The notes beneath the pieces are model-generated. The model worked only from the letters and a program-made list of their open reading frames with translations. It had not been told where the DNA came from and did no database searches. This document shows positions 7,390 to 16,301 of a stretch of DNA of 41,840 bases, piece by piece. This DNA is from a virus. The position numbers were made by a program, and so were the translations under genes. Location of the stretch: IMG/VR virus record IMGVR_UViG_3300035204_000991, positions 1-41,840 of that record; one strand, given 5' to 3'. Within the stretch, counting starts at the first letter, position 1. Each line of letters begins with the position of its first letter.

Positions 7390-8040
7390 TCAGATATTTG
7401 ACAGGAAGTGTTTGAATACGAGAAGTTTTGCTTTGTTCAGGATTTGCTTGTCGGATTCACTTATCGCCTTTTTGTAGTTTTCGATTAGGCGAGGATGAAG
7501 TATACCGTTGTCCCATACCCATTCTTTGCCTTCCATAATTCCATTCACGAAAGCATCGGGGGCAGAAGGATCAGCCACAATATCTACAGCAGCCAGCATA
7601 AAATCTTCCTGAACGACGTTGGTTCCACTTTTGTTTGGTTTGATAGAACCCATCCCTCTTGAAGACACACCTAGTTTGGCACCTTCGTCGATGAGATTCT
7701 TGACAATTTTACCATATGGTGTGTCCAATATCTTAGCCTTACCAATGATGTTGTTGTCATTTTCTTTGAGTTCTGTAATGAGATGAGATACACGCTCAAG
7801 ATTTAGACTCGGACCTTCTGGATGACCAAGTTCCCCCATTGCTCGTTTGTTCTCAACGAGATCTTTTGTGTATCGTGATACTTCTTTAGTGAGAATCTGT
7901 TTGGGATATATTCGACCATTTCGATTCTTCTGCTCTGCTTGCATGAAGATACCTTCAATGAAGTAGTTTTTCTTAGAATCTTCGGATGATTCTGAGATTG
8001 TGCATTGAATGTCTTCGGTAGTTTCGGTAATTAGGTACAT
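7390..8040 (-). CDS. 21: Prohead core protease gp21
   Basis: The 216-residue product is the size of T4 gp21 (212 aa), the serine protease that matures the head by cutting core and shell proteins at (L/I)xE sites. It shows the phage prohead protease layout: FIEGIFMQAEQKNRNGRIYP (27-46), GELGHPE with candidate catalytic His73, GVSSRGMGS with candidate Ser at 126/127, and VADPSAPDAF (155-164). It starts 3 nt after the stop of the small core gene, with GAGG 8 nt upstream of the ATG. Its neighbours on both sides are its expected substrates. Confidence 0.95.
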   Translation of the reverse strand: MYLITETTEDIQCTISESSEDSKKNYFIEGIFMQAEQKNRNGRIYPKQILTKEVSRYTKDLVENKRAMGELGHPEGPSLNLERVSHLITELKENDNNIIGKAKILDTPYGKIVKNLIDEGAKLGVSSRGMGSIKPNKSGTNVVQEDFMLAAVDIVADPSAPDAFVNGIMEGKEWVWDNGILHPRLIENYKKAISESDKQILNKAKLLVFKHFLSNI

Positions 8041-8043
8041 TGA

Positions 8044-8214
8044 TTATTCCTCATCGGTTGCTGAAATATCTGTTTTGGTAATATTAGCAGATATTTCATT
8101 TTTCTTGTTTTGTACATATTCACCGGTCTTTTGATATAGTATGTTTTGTGTTTCGGAGCGTGCAGCATCTAAGTTGTCGTTGCGTAGTGCGTTGATTATG
8201 TCTTCGGTACTCAT
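8044..8214 (-). CDS. Small prohead core protein, gp67-like
   Basis: This is a 56-codon gene starting MSTEDIINALRNDNLDAA and ending ISATDEE. The pattern DNLDAAR...IL..K.GEYVQNKKNEI matches the short core proteins in this place in marine T4-like phages ('DDLDAAK...L..K...ALDxKKxE'), which correspond to T4 gp67. T4 gp67 is an abundant internal core peptide needed for head shape. The ATG overlaps the previous stop as ATGA and has AAGGAATTTCACT before it, so the ribosome site is good. Its place directly before gene 21 supports the call. The family match is from memory and the protein is short. Confidence 0.7.
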   Translation of the reverse strand: MSTEDIINALRNDNLDAARSETQNILYQKTGEYVQNKKNEISANITKTDISATDEE

Positions 8215-9035
8215 AGTGAAATTCCTTTGGTTTGGTTCTCAACAAACTCTATGATGGTTTTGTGATTCTTTTTATCTATAAAAAGCGATGCTGTAAATTT
8301 TTCTTTGTTGCTTTGTTCGAGCATATCGTATACAAGAGATATTCGTTCAATCATCGATTTATCAAGATTAATTTTCGTTCCATCATTGAGTTTTGTGGTA
8401 TTCTGTAAAATGGTAGTGAAATCGAAGGATTCACCAAAGGTTTGTCGGAGTTGCTTCCATATCCAACTGTTCGGTTTTTCTAGTTCATCTTCAATATCAA
8501 ACATATCAGACATAGCATATGCTGCTTCGGTGCCATTGTCGTACTTTCGTTTGTTCTTTTTGATCCATTTTGATAAATCTGATTTGGATGGTTTGGTATC
8601 TTCTTCGAGCATGAACCCTTCAAATTTCCCATCAATGTTCTCTTTTACCAATTTGCCTCTTTTGATATGTCGTCTTGCTTCTCGTTTTGCAATCTTCGGT
8701 CCAGAGAATATCTCCCAACGCTTTTCGTCAATATATGCAACTACTGGTTTAGTTCGACCAAGTCCCAGACTTTTCAAAACTACACGCTTACCAGCAACAT
8801 CGAACGAATCGATGAAGATTTCTTTTTCGAGTCGGGGATCGAGAGCGATTTCTGCCGAGTCTTGCTTTAGTTCTGTTTCAGCCTCGGGTTCTTCCTCTGC
8901 TTCCTGCAACAAATCTTCTGATATTTCAGCCTTTTTGTCGTCAAGATATGAACGCACTCTCGTTTCTATGATAGACTTAGTGAGTTCTGAGAATGTTTTT
9001 TGGTCTTCTGTTTTGAGTAGTTCGTCAATTGACAT
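8211..9035 (-). CDS. Probable prohead core-associated protein in the gp68 position
   Basis: The 274-residue product (ATG at 9035, sharing one base with the portal stop as TGATG; AGAGG 10 nt upstream) has three parts. Residues 1-47 (FSELTKSII...RVRSYLDDKKAEISEDLL) resemble the gp67/gp68 core-peptide pattern, including an LLQE that could be a gp21 cleavage site. Residues 48-70 are a Glu-rich linker. The remainder (about 75-274) contains a compact charged region (KRWEIFSGPKIAKREARRHIKRGKL) and a C-terminal part beginning LSKWIKKNKRKYDNGTEAAYAM. T4 has only the 141-aa gp68 here, so most of this protein is extra. I do not recognise the C-terminal region; a role inside the prohead is inferred from context. 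Confidence 0.55.
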   Translation of the reverse strand: MSIDELLKTEDQKTFSELTKSIIETRVRSYLDDKKAEISEDLLQEAEEEPEAETELKQDSAEIALDPRLEKEIFIDSFDVAGKRVVLKSLGLGRTKPVVAYIDEKRWEIFSGPKIAKREARRHIKRGKLVKENIDGKFEGFMLEEDTKPSKSDLSKWIKKNKRKYDNGTEAAYAMSDMFDIEDELEKPNSWIWKQLRQTFGESFDFTTILQNTTKLNDGTKINLDKSMIERISLVYDMLEQSNKEKFTASLFIDKKNHKTIIEFVENQTKGISL

Positions 9036-10564
9036 CAATAGTAGTCCTCTGTAGTACCTGTGGATATGATGCCCTTTTCTCGTTCGTTTTCGATCTGAGC
9101 ATCCATTTCTTTGATTTCTTCTTCGGTTTGATTCAACACATTCTTACGAATCCACTCAAGCGAATAGTATTTGCCGATATGTTCATTCATTTGACCAAGA
9201 AGGTTCATTCGTTCATTCAGAATCTCATTATTTTTGAGTTCTGTAAAATACGAATCTCTGGCATACTCAAACTTAACATCATCCTTTATCTTTTCCCACT
9301 CATCCTCCTTCATTATTCCTCGAAGCACCAGTTGGACACGAAGAGCCTGTAAGAATAATTCTGAGAACTTTGTTCGTTGTTTCTCGATAAACTTGAAGAA
9401 TTTCAATTCGTCTCTGGTGATTTCTGATGATCTGCCCATATTGAAACCGTTATCGGCTTCGAGTCGGCTGATCGGTACATTCAATGCTCGATACAGTTTC
9501 TTTTTGAAGTATTCAACATCTTCCATTTCCCCAAGGTTTTCCCCGCCCTGAAGCGTGTCAATTTCTGTGCCTCTGCCACCTTCTCGTCGAGGAAGCCAAA
9601 AGTCTTCGAGCATAGACATGTGTCTTTTGTCGTCGCGTATCTCTCCGGTATTTACATCATAAACCAACTTGTTTCGGTATCGATTCATTATGTCTCGGAG
9701 ATATTGTTCTGCTTTATTCTTCGGCAAGGAACCTACGTCGATATAGAAGATTCTACGCTCAGGCGCACGCGAGATACGGTAGATGACTACAGCGTCCTCG
9801 ATCATACGCAGTTGGTTCAGAGGCTTGATGATCTTTTGGAGATTACCGAATACCCGTTTCTTGTCAACATCATACATTCCAGAGTGAACATAAATGATTG
9901 AATCGGTGTTGATTTTGATTCCTTCTACTGCATCAACTCCACCGAGTCGATCATCTCTGTCCTGATCGGTATATACAAAGAATTCTTCAACGTCCTTAAT
10001 GACTTTGATTCCGTCGTTGCCCGTTTCCTTTTCAACTTTTCGGATCTTTCGGATTGTAGTGGCGTCAACCGGTCGCAATTCTTGGATACCTTGCTTCTTC
10101 TTCTTTGGATCAATGACAATATGAAAATACATTTTCCCGTCAATATACCATTTCCGAAATATTTCATATCCACGAACGCTAAAATGAAGGAGTTTTAGGA
10201 TCTTGTTAAACTCGTCCTGCATCGATTCCTTCACCGTATCAGAAAGATCAACTAGATCTAAGTCCATCTGGACCGTTCGTTTGATGTCATCCTGAACGAT
10301 AGATTCGTTTACAATGTCGTCGATGGCACTATCTACTTCTGCATGAAGAGACATCTCTCGATACTTCTTAATTAACTCAATGTCGTTTCGGATGTTTCCA
10401 TCAAAATCAACATACTGACCAAAGAAATTACCCGCTTCAATCGTCGTTGCTCCGTCGTCGTAGTCAGGAGGAACGAATGAAACAGGTTTGCGAACTGTTG
10501 ATTCTATACCAACTTTGTTCGCATCTTTCTTTCTACCAAATGAAAATCCAAAAAACTCTGGCAT
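9035..10564 (-). CDS. 20: Portal vertex protein gp20
   Basis: The 509-residue product matches T4 gp20 (524 aa), the dodecameric ring through which DNA enters the head and on which the prohead assembles. Recognisable parts are the early segment DIELIKKYREMSLHAEVDSAIDDIVNESIV, the GYEIFRKWYIDGKMYFHIVID segment, RISRAPERRIFYIDVGSLPKNKAEQYL, the segment containing LPRREGGRGTEIDTLQGGENLGEM, and VPISRLEADNGFNMGRSSEITRDE. These are diagnostic of the T4 portal family. It starts 18 nt after gp19 with AAGGA upstream, and its stop overlaps the next ATG. Confidence 0.97.
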   Translation of the reverse strand: MPEFFGFSFGRKKDANKVGIESTVRKPVSFVPPDYDDGATTIEAGNFFGQYVDFDGNIRNDIELIKKYREMSLHAEVDSAIDDIVNESIVQDDIKRTVQMDLDLVDLSDTVKESMQDEFNKILKLLHFSVRGYEIFRKWYIDGKMYFHIVIDPKKKKQGIQELRPVDATTIRKIRKVEKETGNDGIKVIKDVEEFFVYTDQDRDDRLGGVDAVEGIKINTDSIIYVHSGMYDVDKKRVFGNLQKIIKPLNQLRMIEDAVVIYRISRAPERRIFYIDVGSLPKNKAEQYLRDIMNRYRNKLVYDVNTGEIRDDKRHMSMLEDFWLPRREGGRGTEIDTLQGGENLGEMEDVEYFKKKLYRALNVPISRLEADNGFNMGRSSEITRDELKFFKFIEKQRTKFSELFLQALRVQLVLRGIMKEDEWEKIKDDVKFEYARDSYFTELKNNEILNERMNLLGQMNEHIGKYYSLEWIRKNVLNQTEEEIKEMDAQIENEREKGIISTGTTEDYY

Positions 10565-10582
10565 AATATAATGATTCCTTTA

Positions 10583-11092
10583 TCAAGAAATTTCCTCAGA
10601 AGTCCAATATTGATATGAAAGTGACACAGTAAACTCAGCAAGGGTATCGTTAGTATCGAAAGCGACTTCCATAGCACCAAGATTTTTAGGCCAACAACCT
10701 ATCAAGTTGTACTCTCGAATTTTCTCGCCTGCTCGATCGAGTTGAGTTACACTCCAGTCCTGAAAGAGACTATCCTCATAATCAACTTTATTTTCTAAAT
10801 GATTATTCAATTCGTTGTGCCATTTTTCAAATTCCGACCGAAGTTGCATGTCCGAATCTGAAATTACTGTAATTTCCCAATCCTCAAATGTTCTATCTCC
10901 GGGAAGTTTGATTACTCTGCCTCGATACGGAACAGTAATTTCACCGACAGTTGCTGCTGGTAGTGATGCACTTTTAATCAGAAATCCTGCCAGGTTCGTA
11001 TCTACCTTATCGGCTGTTTGAACCCTGAAGAGGTTCTGTCGGACTCCGCCACCCTTTAGGGCATTTGATTTATAATCGTTAATGTTTGGCAT
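10583..11092 (-). CDS. 19: Tail tube protein gp19
   Basis: The 169-residue product (T4 gp19 is 163 aa) forms the inner tube of the contractile tail. The segments FLIKSASLPAATVGEITVPYRGR, DRTFEDWEITVISDSDMQLRSEFEKWHN and the C-terminal FTVSLSYQYW are typical of gp19. It lies directly after the sheath gene and before the portal gene, as in T4, and GGAG precedes the ATG by 8 nt. The 51-bp gap upstream holds a 6-bp GGGTTA/TAACCC inverted repeat at 11118-11138 and an AT-rich TATATAAC 27 nt from the ATG; neither is strong enough to call. Confidence 0.95.
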   Translation of the reverse strand: MPNINDYKSNALKGGGVRQNLFRVQTADKVDTNLAGFLIKSASLPAATVGEITVPYRGRVIKLPGDRTFEDWEITVISDSDMQLRSEFEKWHNELNNHLENKVDYEDSLFQDWSVTQLDRAGEKIREYNLIGCWPKNLGAMEVAFDTNDTLAEFTVSLSYQYWTSEEIS

Positions 11093-11143
11093 ATTTATGT
11101 CTCCTGCCTGTGTTTGGGGGTTATATAATCTCTAACCCTAATT

Positions 11144-13237
11144 TTATGCACCCGCTACTTCGTTGAAATCAACACCAGTACCTACTGCGATAAAGTTGAG
11201 TTGGATGAAGTTGATTGATCGAGCAGGTTTGACATAAATGTCTGCAACAAACTCGTTACGATCAATGACACTGCCAGGGTTGTTTGTTTCGTCACAAACA
11301 ACCTTGAAGTCGAAGATACCTCTTCGTCCTTTGATATCTCGTAAAAATGGTGTTACCATATTTACGAAACTCGCTCGGGTAAAGGCATCATTGAACTCAA
11401 ACAACTTGTATTTTGCTGCGGTTGCAATTGCTTTCTCAAGGATGATAAACAAGCGTCTGACATTGATACGATCAAAAGCACTTGGCTTTCTCTGCATCGT
11501 TTTATCACCATACAACACTGTACCTTCACCGGGGAACGCCACAACTGGGTTGACGTTGTTCTTGTAAAGAGTGTCTCGGTGTGCTTGTTTGGGGTTATAT
11601 GGAAGTCGAACGACACCACGGATTTGCCCACGGTTGAATCCTGCTGGACTCCACCAAGCGTCATTTGTGATTTCTGTTCGTGCTACTAACCCGGCAATAT
11701 CACCGTTGAGCGGAACCCAACGATATACATCGTTATAGTTATCGTACATATACTTCCAACCACCATCAAACACACCATACGAAGATGATTTGTTGAGTGT
11801 GTTGTTATAGTAGTCTACGATGTCTGTAGTAGCAACTCCTGCTGAACTCTGTCCAACGGCATCTGCTCGGAGAGGTGAGAGGAAAGCAACGCAATCCTTT
11901 CGTGCATCACACAGATCAATCAGTTGCCCTGCAAGGGTTGCCTCTGCTGGTCCACCCAAAAGTAAGGCACAATCAACGGTCTCAGCATCTGCAAAATTAT
12001 CATATCCATTCAGATATAATGAATCATTTGAATATGTACCGTTTGATCCACCAGTCATTGATGCGTAGAAGTTACGAGTAAGTTTCTCGAAGTTTTTACC
12101 GGAACCTTCACCTGTTGGTTCAATGTCGGATTCGATGTCTGATAAGAGTGAACCCCACTCTCTACCTTCACCAATACCGGCACCAGAAACACCACCAGAA
12201 ACACCAATCGTGTCGGGGTGATCTCCCCACCAAATGTAATTTGATGAATTGTTGATGACATTGACATAGTAATTGCTTGTTCCATCGAACTTCTTGGCGT
12301 CCTTGGCCTTCGATACAGTGAATCGTTCAAGAACAGTCCCGCGCGTCCCGCTAAACAAACCATCTTCATCGACGACTACGATATCAATCTCATCGTCTGT
12401 TGCTGTAGCAGCCTCTGCATCTGTGGATGTTGATGGTGTTCTATCGAAATTACCAGCATATGCCCAAGTTACAGTTGCATCAGAGGTAGCACCAAGATTA
12501 GTATCTAGTGCATTTACTACTGGGGTAATGTGAATGTGTGTGGTGTCGTCATCGTCTTCTTCTTGGTGCGAAGCAGAAGCACCACCACTAAAACCAGTAA
12601 CGGTATAAGAACCATTTCCTAAACTGAACACATCACCGACTGCAACTTCTCCAAGGAGACCGCCACCTTGAAGTTCCAGTGAACTAGCACCAGCACTTGC
12701 GCCAGTAATAGCATCTGTGAATGAAACGCTGTGCGTGTCAGACATCGACACCTTTAGTGAGTTACCAAGAGTACCTGGCCATTTTGCTGCCCAGTAGTAC
12801 CATTCACCAGAACCACTGATACCCTCATCGGCTGCGCCTGGTCCGGTAGTTCCTAAGATTGTATCCCAATAATGGTCAGAATTCTTGATTTGAAGAGCAA
12901 CATTGCTTACGGTTTCACTATCACCCCGGTCTGTGTTTGCTACAGCCGCGGCGTTATATGCGTTACTGGACACCTTACGAACAACCTGAAGACTGTTTGC
13001 ATAACCAAGGAAGTTTGCTCCAGTGAAGAAATATTCGGTTGGTGCGGCGTCGTCACCTACTGTCGGTTTACCAAAAGTAGTAACAAGACCTGCTTCACCA
13101 GCAATGAGGCGTCGTTCCTCACAGGGGCCCCAGTTGAAGTAACCAGCAATACCAGCCGATGTAGTTGCTACCGCAGGGACGATATTTGTAAGATCTTTTT
13201 CTGTGACGTTTACGCCTGGACTGATTTGGAATCCCAT
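11144..13237 (-). CDS. 18: Tail sheath protein gp18
   Basis: The 697-residue product (T4 gp18 is 659 aa) is the contractile sheath. The N-terminus has the sheath start SPGVNVTEKDLTNIVPAVATTSAG and the C-terminus has GRRGIFDFKVVCDETNN followed by VDIYVKPARSINFIQLNF-type sequence (FVADIYVKPARSINFIQLNF), both typical of T4-like sheaths. The middle (about 130-330), with many Gly/Ser/Thr and a DDDDTTH patch, is the variable surface domain region. GGAG lies 8 nt upstream of the ATG. The 85-bp gap before it is the longest in the window; it holds an AT-rich TATATATA 66 nt upstream and a small TAGCG-TTT-CGCTA hairpin, but no clear promoter or terminator. Confidence 0.97.
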   Translation of the reverse strand: MGFQISPGVNVTEKDLTNIVPAVATTSAGIAGYFNWGPCEERRLIAGEAGLVTTFGKPTVGDDAAPTEYFFTGANFLGYANSLQVVRKVSSNAYNAAAVANTDRGDSETVSNVALQIKNSDHYWDTILGTTGPGAADEGISGSGEWYYWAAKWPGTLGNSLKVSMSDTHSVSFTDAITGASAGASSLELQGGGLLGEVAVGDVFSLGNGSYTVTGFSGGASASHQEEDDDDTTHIHITPVVNALDTNLGATSDATVTWAYAGNFDRTPSTSTDAEAATATDDEIDIVVVDEDGLFSGTRGTVLERFTVSKAKDAKKFDGTSNYYVNVINNSSNYIWWGDHPDTIGVSGGVSGAGIGEGREWGSLLSDIESDIEPTGEGSGKNFEKLTRNFYASMTGGSNGTYSNDSLYLNGYDNFADAETVDCALLLGGPAEATLAGQLIDLCDARKDCVAFLSPLRADAVGQSSAGVATTDIVDYYNNTLNKSSSYGVFDGGWKYMYDNYNDVYRWVPLNGDIAGLVARTEITNDAWWSPAGFNRGQIRGVVRLPYNPKQAHRDTLYKNNVNPVVAFPGEGTVLYGDKTMQRKPSAFDRINVRRLFIILEKAIATAAKYKLFEFNDAFTRASFVNMVTPFLRDIKGRRGIFDFKVVCDETNNPGSVIDRNEFVADIYVKPARSINFIQLNFIAVGTGVDFNEVAGA

Positions 13238-13322
13238 TGCGTTTCTCCTTTGTTATAGTCTAGCGTTTCGCTATGAATCGTTGAAATGATATTTCTTTCA
13301 TCATATATATAAAACCACTAGA

Positions 13323-14969
13323 TTACATTATCCAGCCACCTTCTGTATCAACATCCCACCGTTGTCCCGAACCGTCAATGTATGTAGTCTCTTGAGAACT
13401 CAATCCATCCTCAATGAACCCAAATGGAGTCATATCATCCTCAATTTGCTTCATTTTGTCTTCGTAGAGGTCTTTACGGATATCTAAATTTGTCAATTCT
13501 TTAAAGTACGTTTGAGTTGTCAGCCACCCAAACAGAACCAACGTCATCACTAAGTCATCATGATGACCGGTTTCAGCCTGATATGACTTTTTCTTGGAAA
13601 TGAACGAAACAAACTCTTTGATGATGTCGAAATCTTCGACAATCAGTTTATCTTCTTCGATCATACTTTTTAGAAGCGAGCATCCTACTCGTTTTACTGC
13701 TTCTGTGGTACGAATACCATATTGACTTTGACCAGAACCGAATCCACCATCAAGAGTTTGCCCTTTTCTACCACGGACGGTAGTTACCAGCAAATGATCA
13801 TATTCTAATTCGTGGTGTAGAACATCTGCAACCTGCCCACCAATATCATTCAACTCAACAAGAATGTGTGCTTTGTTATATTGCATTGCAGCCGCATAAA
13901 TTGCATTTGGATATACTAAGGGCGACATTACATTATTTCTGAATTTGGCGACTATTTGATATGGCATCGCTGTAATATCCACAACAGTAAATGCATGGTA
14001 ATCTAATCCCTGACCTCTTGAAACATCCACACACATCACATAAGTGTGATCTTCTTCTGGTTCAACTAGAACATCAAATCCCTCATCATTCCTAAACACA
14101 TATTCTTTGTATGTCAATTCCTTGAGTTTCTTTGATTCAATGAGAGTGTTTACACTACCTACGAAGTCACACTCAAATTCCGTTCGGAACTGTTGTTCGC
14201 TTGTATTCGCAATTGTTTCCTCTTTCCATTTTTCATCACGACCTGGAACTTGACTCCAATGAATCTCAATGGGGACATATGAACTTCTACCATTTACGGC
14301 GTCCGTCCAGAATTTATAGAATAGATTCATGCCGTGCGGTGTAGAAACCATCAATACTTTCGTTGTCTTACCAGAAGTGATGGTAGGATACACCGAACTG
14401 AAGAATTCATCAGCCACTTCGTGAGGAACGAATGCAAATTCATCAAGAAAAATCAGATTGAACGAACTACCACGAATAGCACTGGATGATGTTGCAGATG
14501 CCAAGATTCTCGAACCATTTTCTAATTCAATAGAACCCTTATTCCACTGTTCAACACCTTGCTGTAACCATTTTGGTAAATGTTCGTATGCTAATTGAAG
14601 TCTGTGTAGGAGTTCTCTTGCTGTTGCCTGCTTATTTGCAAGAATGGCAACACTTACTTCTGGATTGAAGAGAACGTAGTGTAGCAGATAAGCAATTGTA
14701 GTTGTAGATTTACCAGACTGCCTCGGTAGTTTGCAAATTACGAAACGATTTTCGTGAATGGTATTTACAATGTTCTCTTGAAAATCATACAATTCAAAAT
14801 TAATCAAACCCCGATCAAGATGAATGATCTTTACATATTTTTTGATGAAGTAGATTGGATCTTGTTGACATTTTAGATATTCACCAACTTGTTCTGTGGT
14901 AAAGTCAACATTGACACCTTTTGCTTTTAGATTTGGATTACCAAGATAATGTTCAGCCTTCTCCATCAT
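13323..14969 (-). CDS. 17: Terminase large subunit gp17
   Basis: The 548-residue product (T4 gp17 is 610 aa) is the packaging motor ATPase and nuclease. The ATPase domain has Walker A PRQSGKS at 82-88, Walker B LIFLDE at 172-177 and the coupling motif STPHG at 209-213. The RNase H-like nuclease domain has candidate metal ligands D315 (CVDVSRG), E372 (VELND) and D471/D472 (HHDDLVMTL). The start overlaps gene 16 by 17 nt; two tandem ATG codons occur (14969 and 14966) with a weak GAGAC ribosome site. It works with gp16 and docks on the portal gp20. Confidence 0.98.
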   Translation of the reverse strand: MMEKAEHYLGNPNLKAKGVNVDFTTEQVGEYLKCQQDPIYFIKKYVKIIHLDRGLINFELYDFQENIVNTIHENRFVICKLPRQSGKSTTTIAYLLHYVLFNPEVSVAILANKQATARELLHRLQLAYEHLPKWLQQGVEQWNKGSIELENGSRILASATSSSAIRGSSFNLIFLDEFAFVPHEVADEFFSSVYPTITSGKTTKVLMVSTPHGMNLFYKFWTDAVNGRSSYVPIEIHWSQVPGRDEKWKEETIANTSEQQFRTEFECDFVGSVNTLIESKKLKELTYKEYVFRNDEGFDVLVEPEEDHTYVMCVDVSRGQGLDYHAFTVVDITAMPYQIVAKFRNNVMSPLVYPNAIYAAAMQYNKAHILVELNDIGGQVADVLHHELEYDHLLVTTVRGRKGQTLDGGFGSGQSQYGIRTTEAVKRVGCSLLKSMIEEDKLIVEDFDIIKEFVSFISKKKSYQAETGHHDDLVMTLVLFGWLTTQTYFKELTNLDIRKDLYEDKMKQIEDDMTPFGFIEDGLSSQETTYIDGSGQRWDVDTEGGWIM

Positions 14970-15483
14970 CTGTCTCTTTCACTTCTACATCAATGATATC
15001 AAAAGATTCCGATTCTTCGATGTCTGCCTCGATCATTTCTTGTTTCTGTCGTTTTAGGAGTTTTTGAAGTTCCGTTGTAGAACCAACAAACAACGAATTG
15101 TTGGTGATGTTTTGAGCCTTTTGTCCACCATCTTCTTTCCTGATCTGTTTCATTTTGTTGTGCATTTCAATGAGATCTTTGTTGACTTCCGATACAGTCT
15201 TGATCATTTGGGCTGCTACTTCATAAGCCCTTGGTGCTTCGGTTTCCGAAGCAACATTCAAAATACCATCAATCGCATCACTACCGACATCGATAATGTC
15301 TTTTAGGTTTTGCCTTACTAAATTGTAGTCTCGTTTCAATTGCATATCTTGAGGGGTAGGAACAATGGGCACACCCCCCGCATTGTCTCCAGTATGGGCA
15401 ATGGGATTGTCTTCATTATGATCAATGGGTTTTATGTCCAATGCATCTGATATTTTGTCATCGACTTTTTGGTTTTCTTTCAT
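14953..15483 (-). CDS. 16: Terminase small subunit gp16
   Basis: The 176-residue product (T4 gp16 is 164 aa) regulates DNA recognition and gp17 activity. It has the family layout: an acidic N-terminus, a central coiled coil (DYNLVRQNLKDIIDVGSDAI, then APRAYEVAAQMIKTVSEVNKDLIEMHNKMKQI; T4 has DYGVVRRNMHFQ and [32 protein letters not shown]), and the segment NNSLFVGSTTELQKLL (T4 NATVFMGSPTELMDE). The ATG overlaps the gp15 stop as ATGA, with GGAG 10 nt upstream. Confidence 0.92.
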   Translation of the reverse strand: MKENQKVDDKISDALDIKPIDHNEDNPIAHTGDNAGGVPIVPTPQDMQLKRDYNLVRQNLKDIIDVGSDAIDGILNVASETEAPRAYEVAAQMIKTVSEVNKDLIEMHNKMKQIRKEDGGQKAQNITNNSLFVGSTTELQKLLKRQKQEMIEADIEESESFDIIDVEVKETDDGEG

Positions 15484-16301
15484 TCTATAATTTCTCCATC
15501 GATATCAATATCACCAGCAGTGCTACCAAATGCATATTTTGTTTTGGTAGGTGTATAATTAGAAACATCTGAAGAAGCCCCAGACGGTCCCGTCACACCA
15601 ACATCGGTTCTACTGAACGCACCAGTTGTTCCTGCCTCATGGGAAGTATGATCTAATAATGTAGTCTGAATCTTTTTGATGATTGCACCAGAAACGATTC
15701 TACCATAGATGTATGATTTAGCCGTAAATCCTAATGTCCAAGTGATGCTTCTTCTCGATTCAAAATCGCCCTCCCAGTCCTCCTCTGGTTGTACCGAATT
15801 GAGAACAATTGGGATATCTACTTTTCTGTTTTGTTCTGTTGGGTTGATACTTACTGTAAATTCTGGAGTGAAGTAAGGTAAAATTTGCTCCATTATTTGC
15901 AAACCGTCCCCCATAAATTTAGCCATAATATACAGGTTGAAATCAATACTATATGGGACTTCAGAATAAGAATAGTCCATAGAACTATCAGAATCTGGAT
16001 CTTGTTTAGAGTATCTTTCCATTGTGTTTCTTTTACGGATAGAATCGTAGTCAATCGAGGTTATATCAAAACTCATCCGTGGAAGAACCAAGGCAACTTG
16101 ACTCCCATCACCTGTTGTGATAGAACCTCCCTCATCTATACGACGAAGGTACTTTTCTTTATTCCCGTATGCTAAAGGAACTCGGATAGTTTCCTTTTCA
16201 CTACCATCTGCATTATATCGCTTCACATAGCAGTTGTTGAATAGCGAACCAAAGGCAACCACTAAATTTCTAATCGATTTGTTATCAAAATGTGCAAACA
16301 T
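15480..16301 (-). CDS. 15: Tail sheath stabiliser / tail terminator gp15
   Basis: The 273-residue product has the same length as T4 gp15 (272 aa), the hexameric ring capping the tail and joining it to the neck. Shared segments are the start MFAHFDNKSIRNLVVAFGSLF (T4 MFGYFYNSSFRRYATLMGDLF), KETIRVPLAYGNKEKYLRRI (T4 KFIRVPITYASKEHFMMKL), LPRMSFDI and QIMEQILPYFTPEFTVSINP (T4 QIVEQILPYFQPHFNTTM). The ATG directly follows the gp14 TAG with no gap; the ribosome site lies inside gene 14. Confidence 0.95.
   Translation of the reverse strand: MFAHFDNKSIRNLVVAFGSLFNNCYVKRYNADGSEKETIRVPLAYGNKEKYLRRIDEGGSITTGDGSQVALVLPRMSFDITSIDYDSIRKRNTMERYSKQDPDSDSSMDYSYSEVPYSIDFNLYIMAKFMGDGLQIMEQILPYFTPEFTVSINPTEQNRKVDIPIVLNSVQPEEDWEGDFESRRSITWTLGFTAKSYIYGRIVSGAIIKKIQTTLLDHTSHEAGTTGAFSRTDVGVTGPSGASSDVSNYTPTKTKYAFGSTAGDIDIDGEIIE

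Noticed and set aside
8305-9054. Long plus-strand open frame of 249 codons
   Set aside because: It lies antisense to the 274-residue core gene, is Ser-rich as expected from a shadow of its codons, and has no supporting ribosome site or homology. Other plus-strand frames, including 22224-22802, were rejected for the same reasons.
11118-11138. GGGTTA/TAACCC inverted repeat and TATATAAC before gp19
   Set aside because: The stem is only 6 bp and has no T-run. The AT-rich box has the right spacing (27 nt) but two mismatches to the recurring motif, so it is not called.
13304-13311. TATATATA upstream of gp18, with a small TAGCG/CGCTA hairpin at about 13262-13274
   Set aside because: The AT run is 66 nt from the ATG and does not match the other motifs. 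The hairpin stem is only 5 bp with no T-run, so it is neither a clear promoter nor a terminator.
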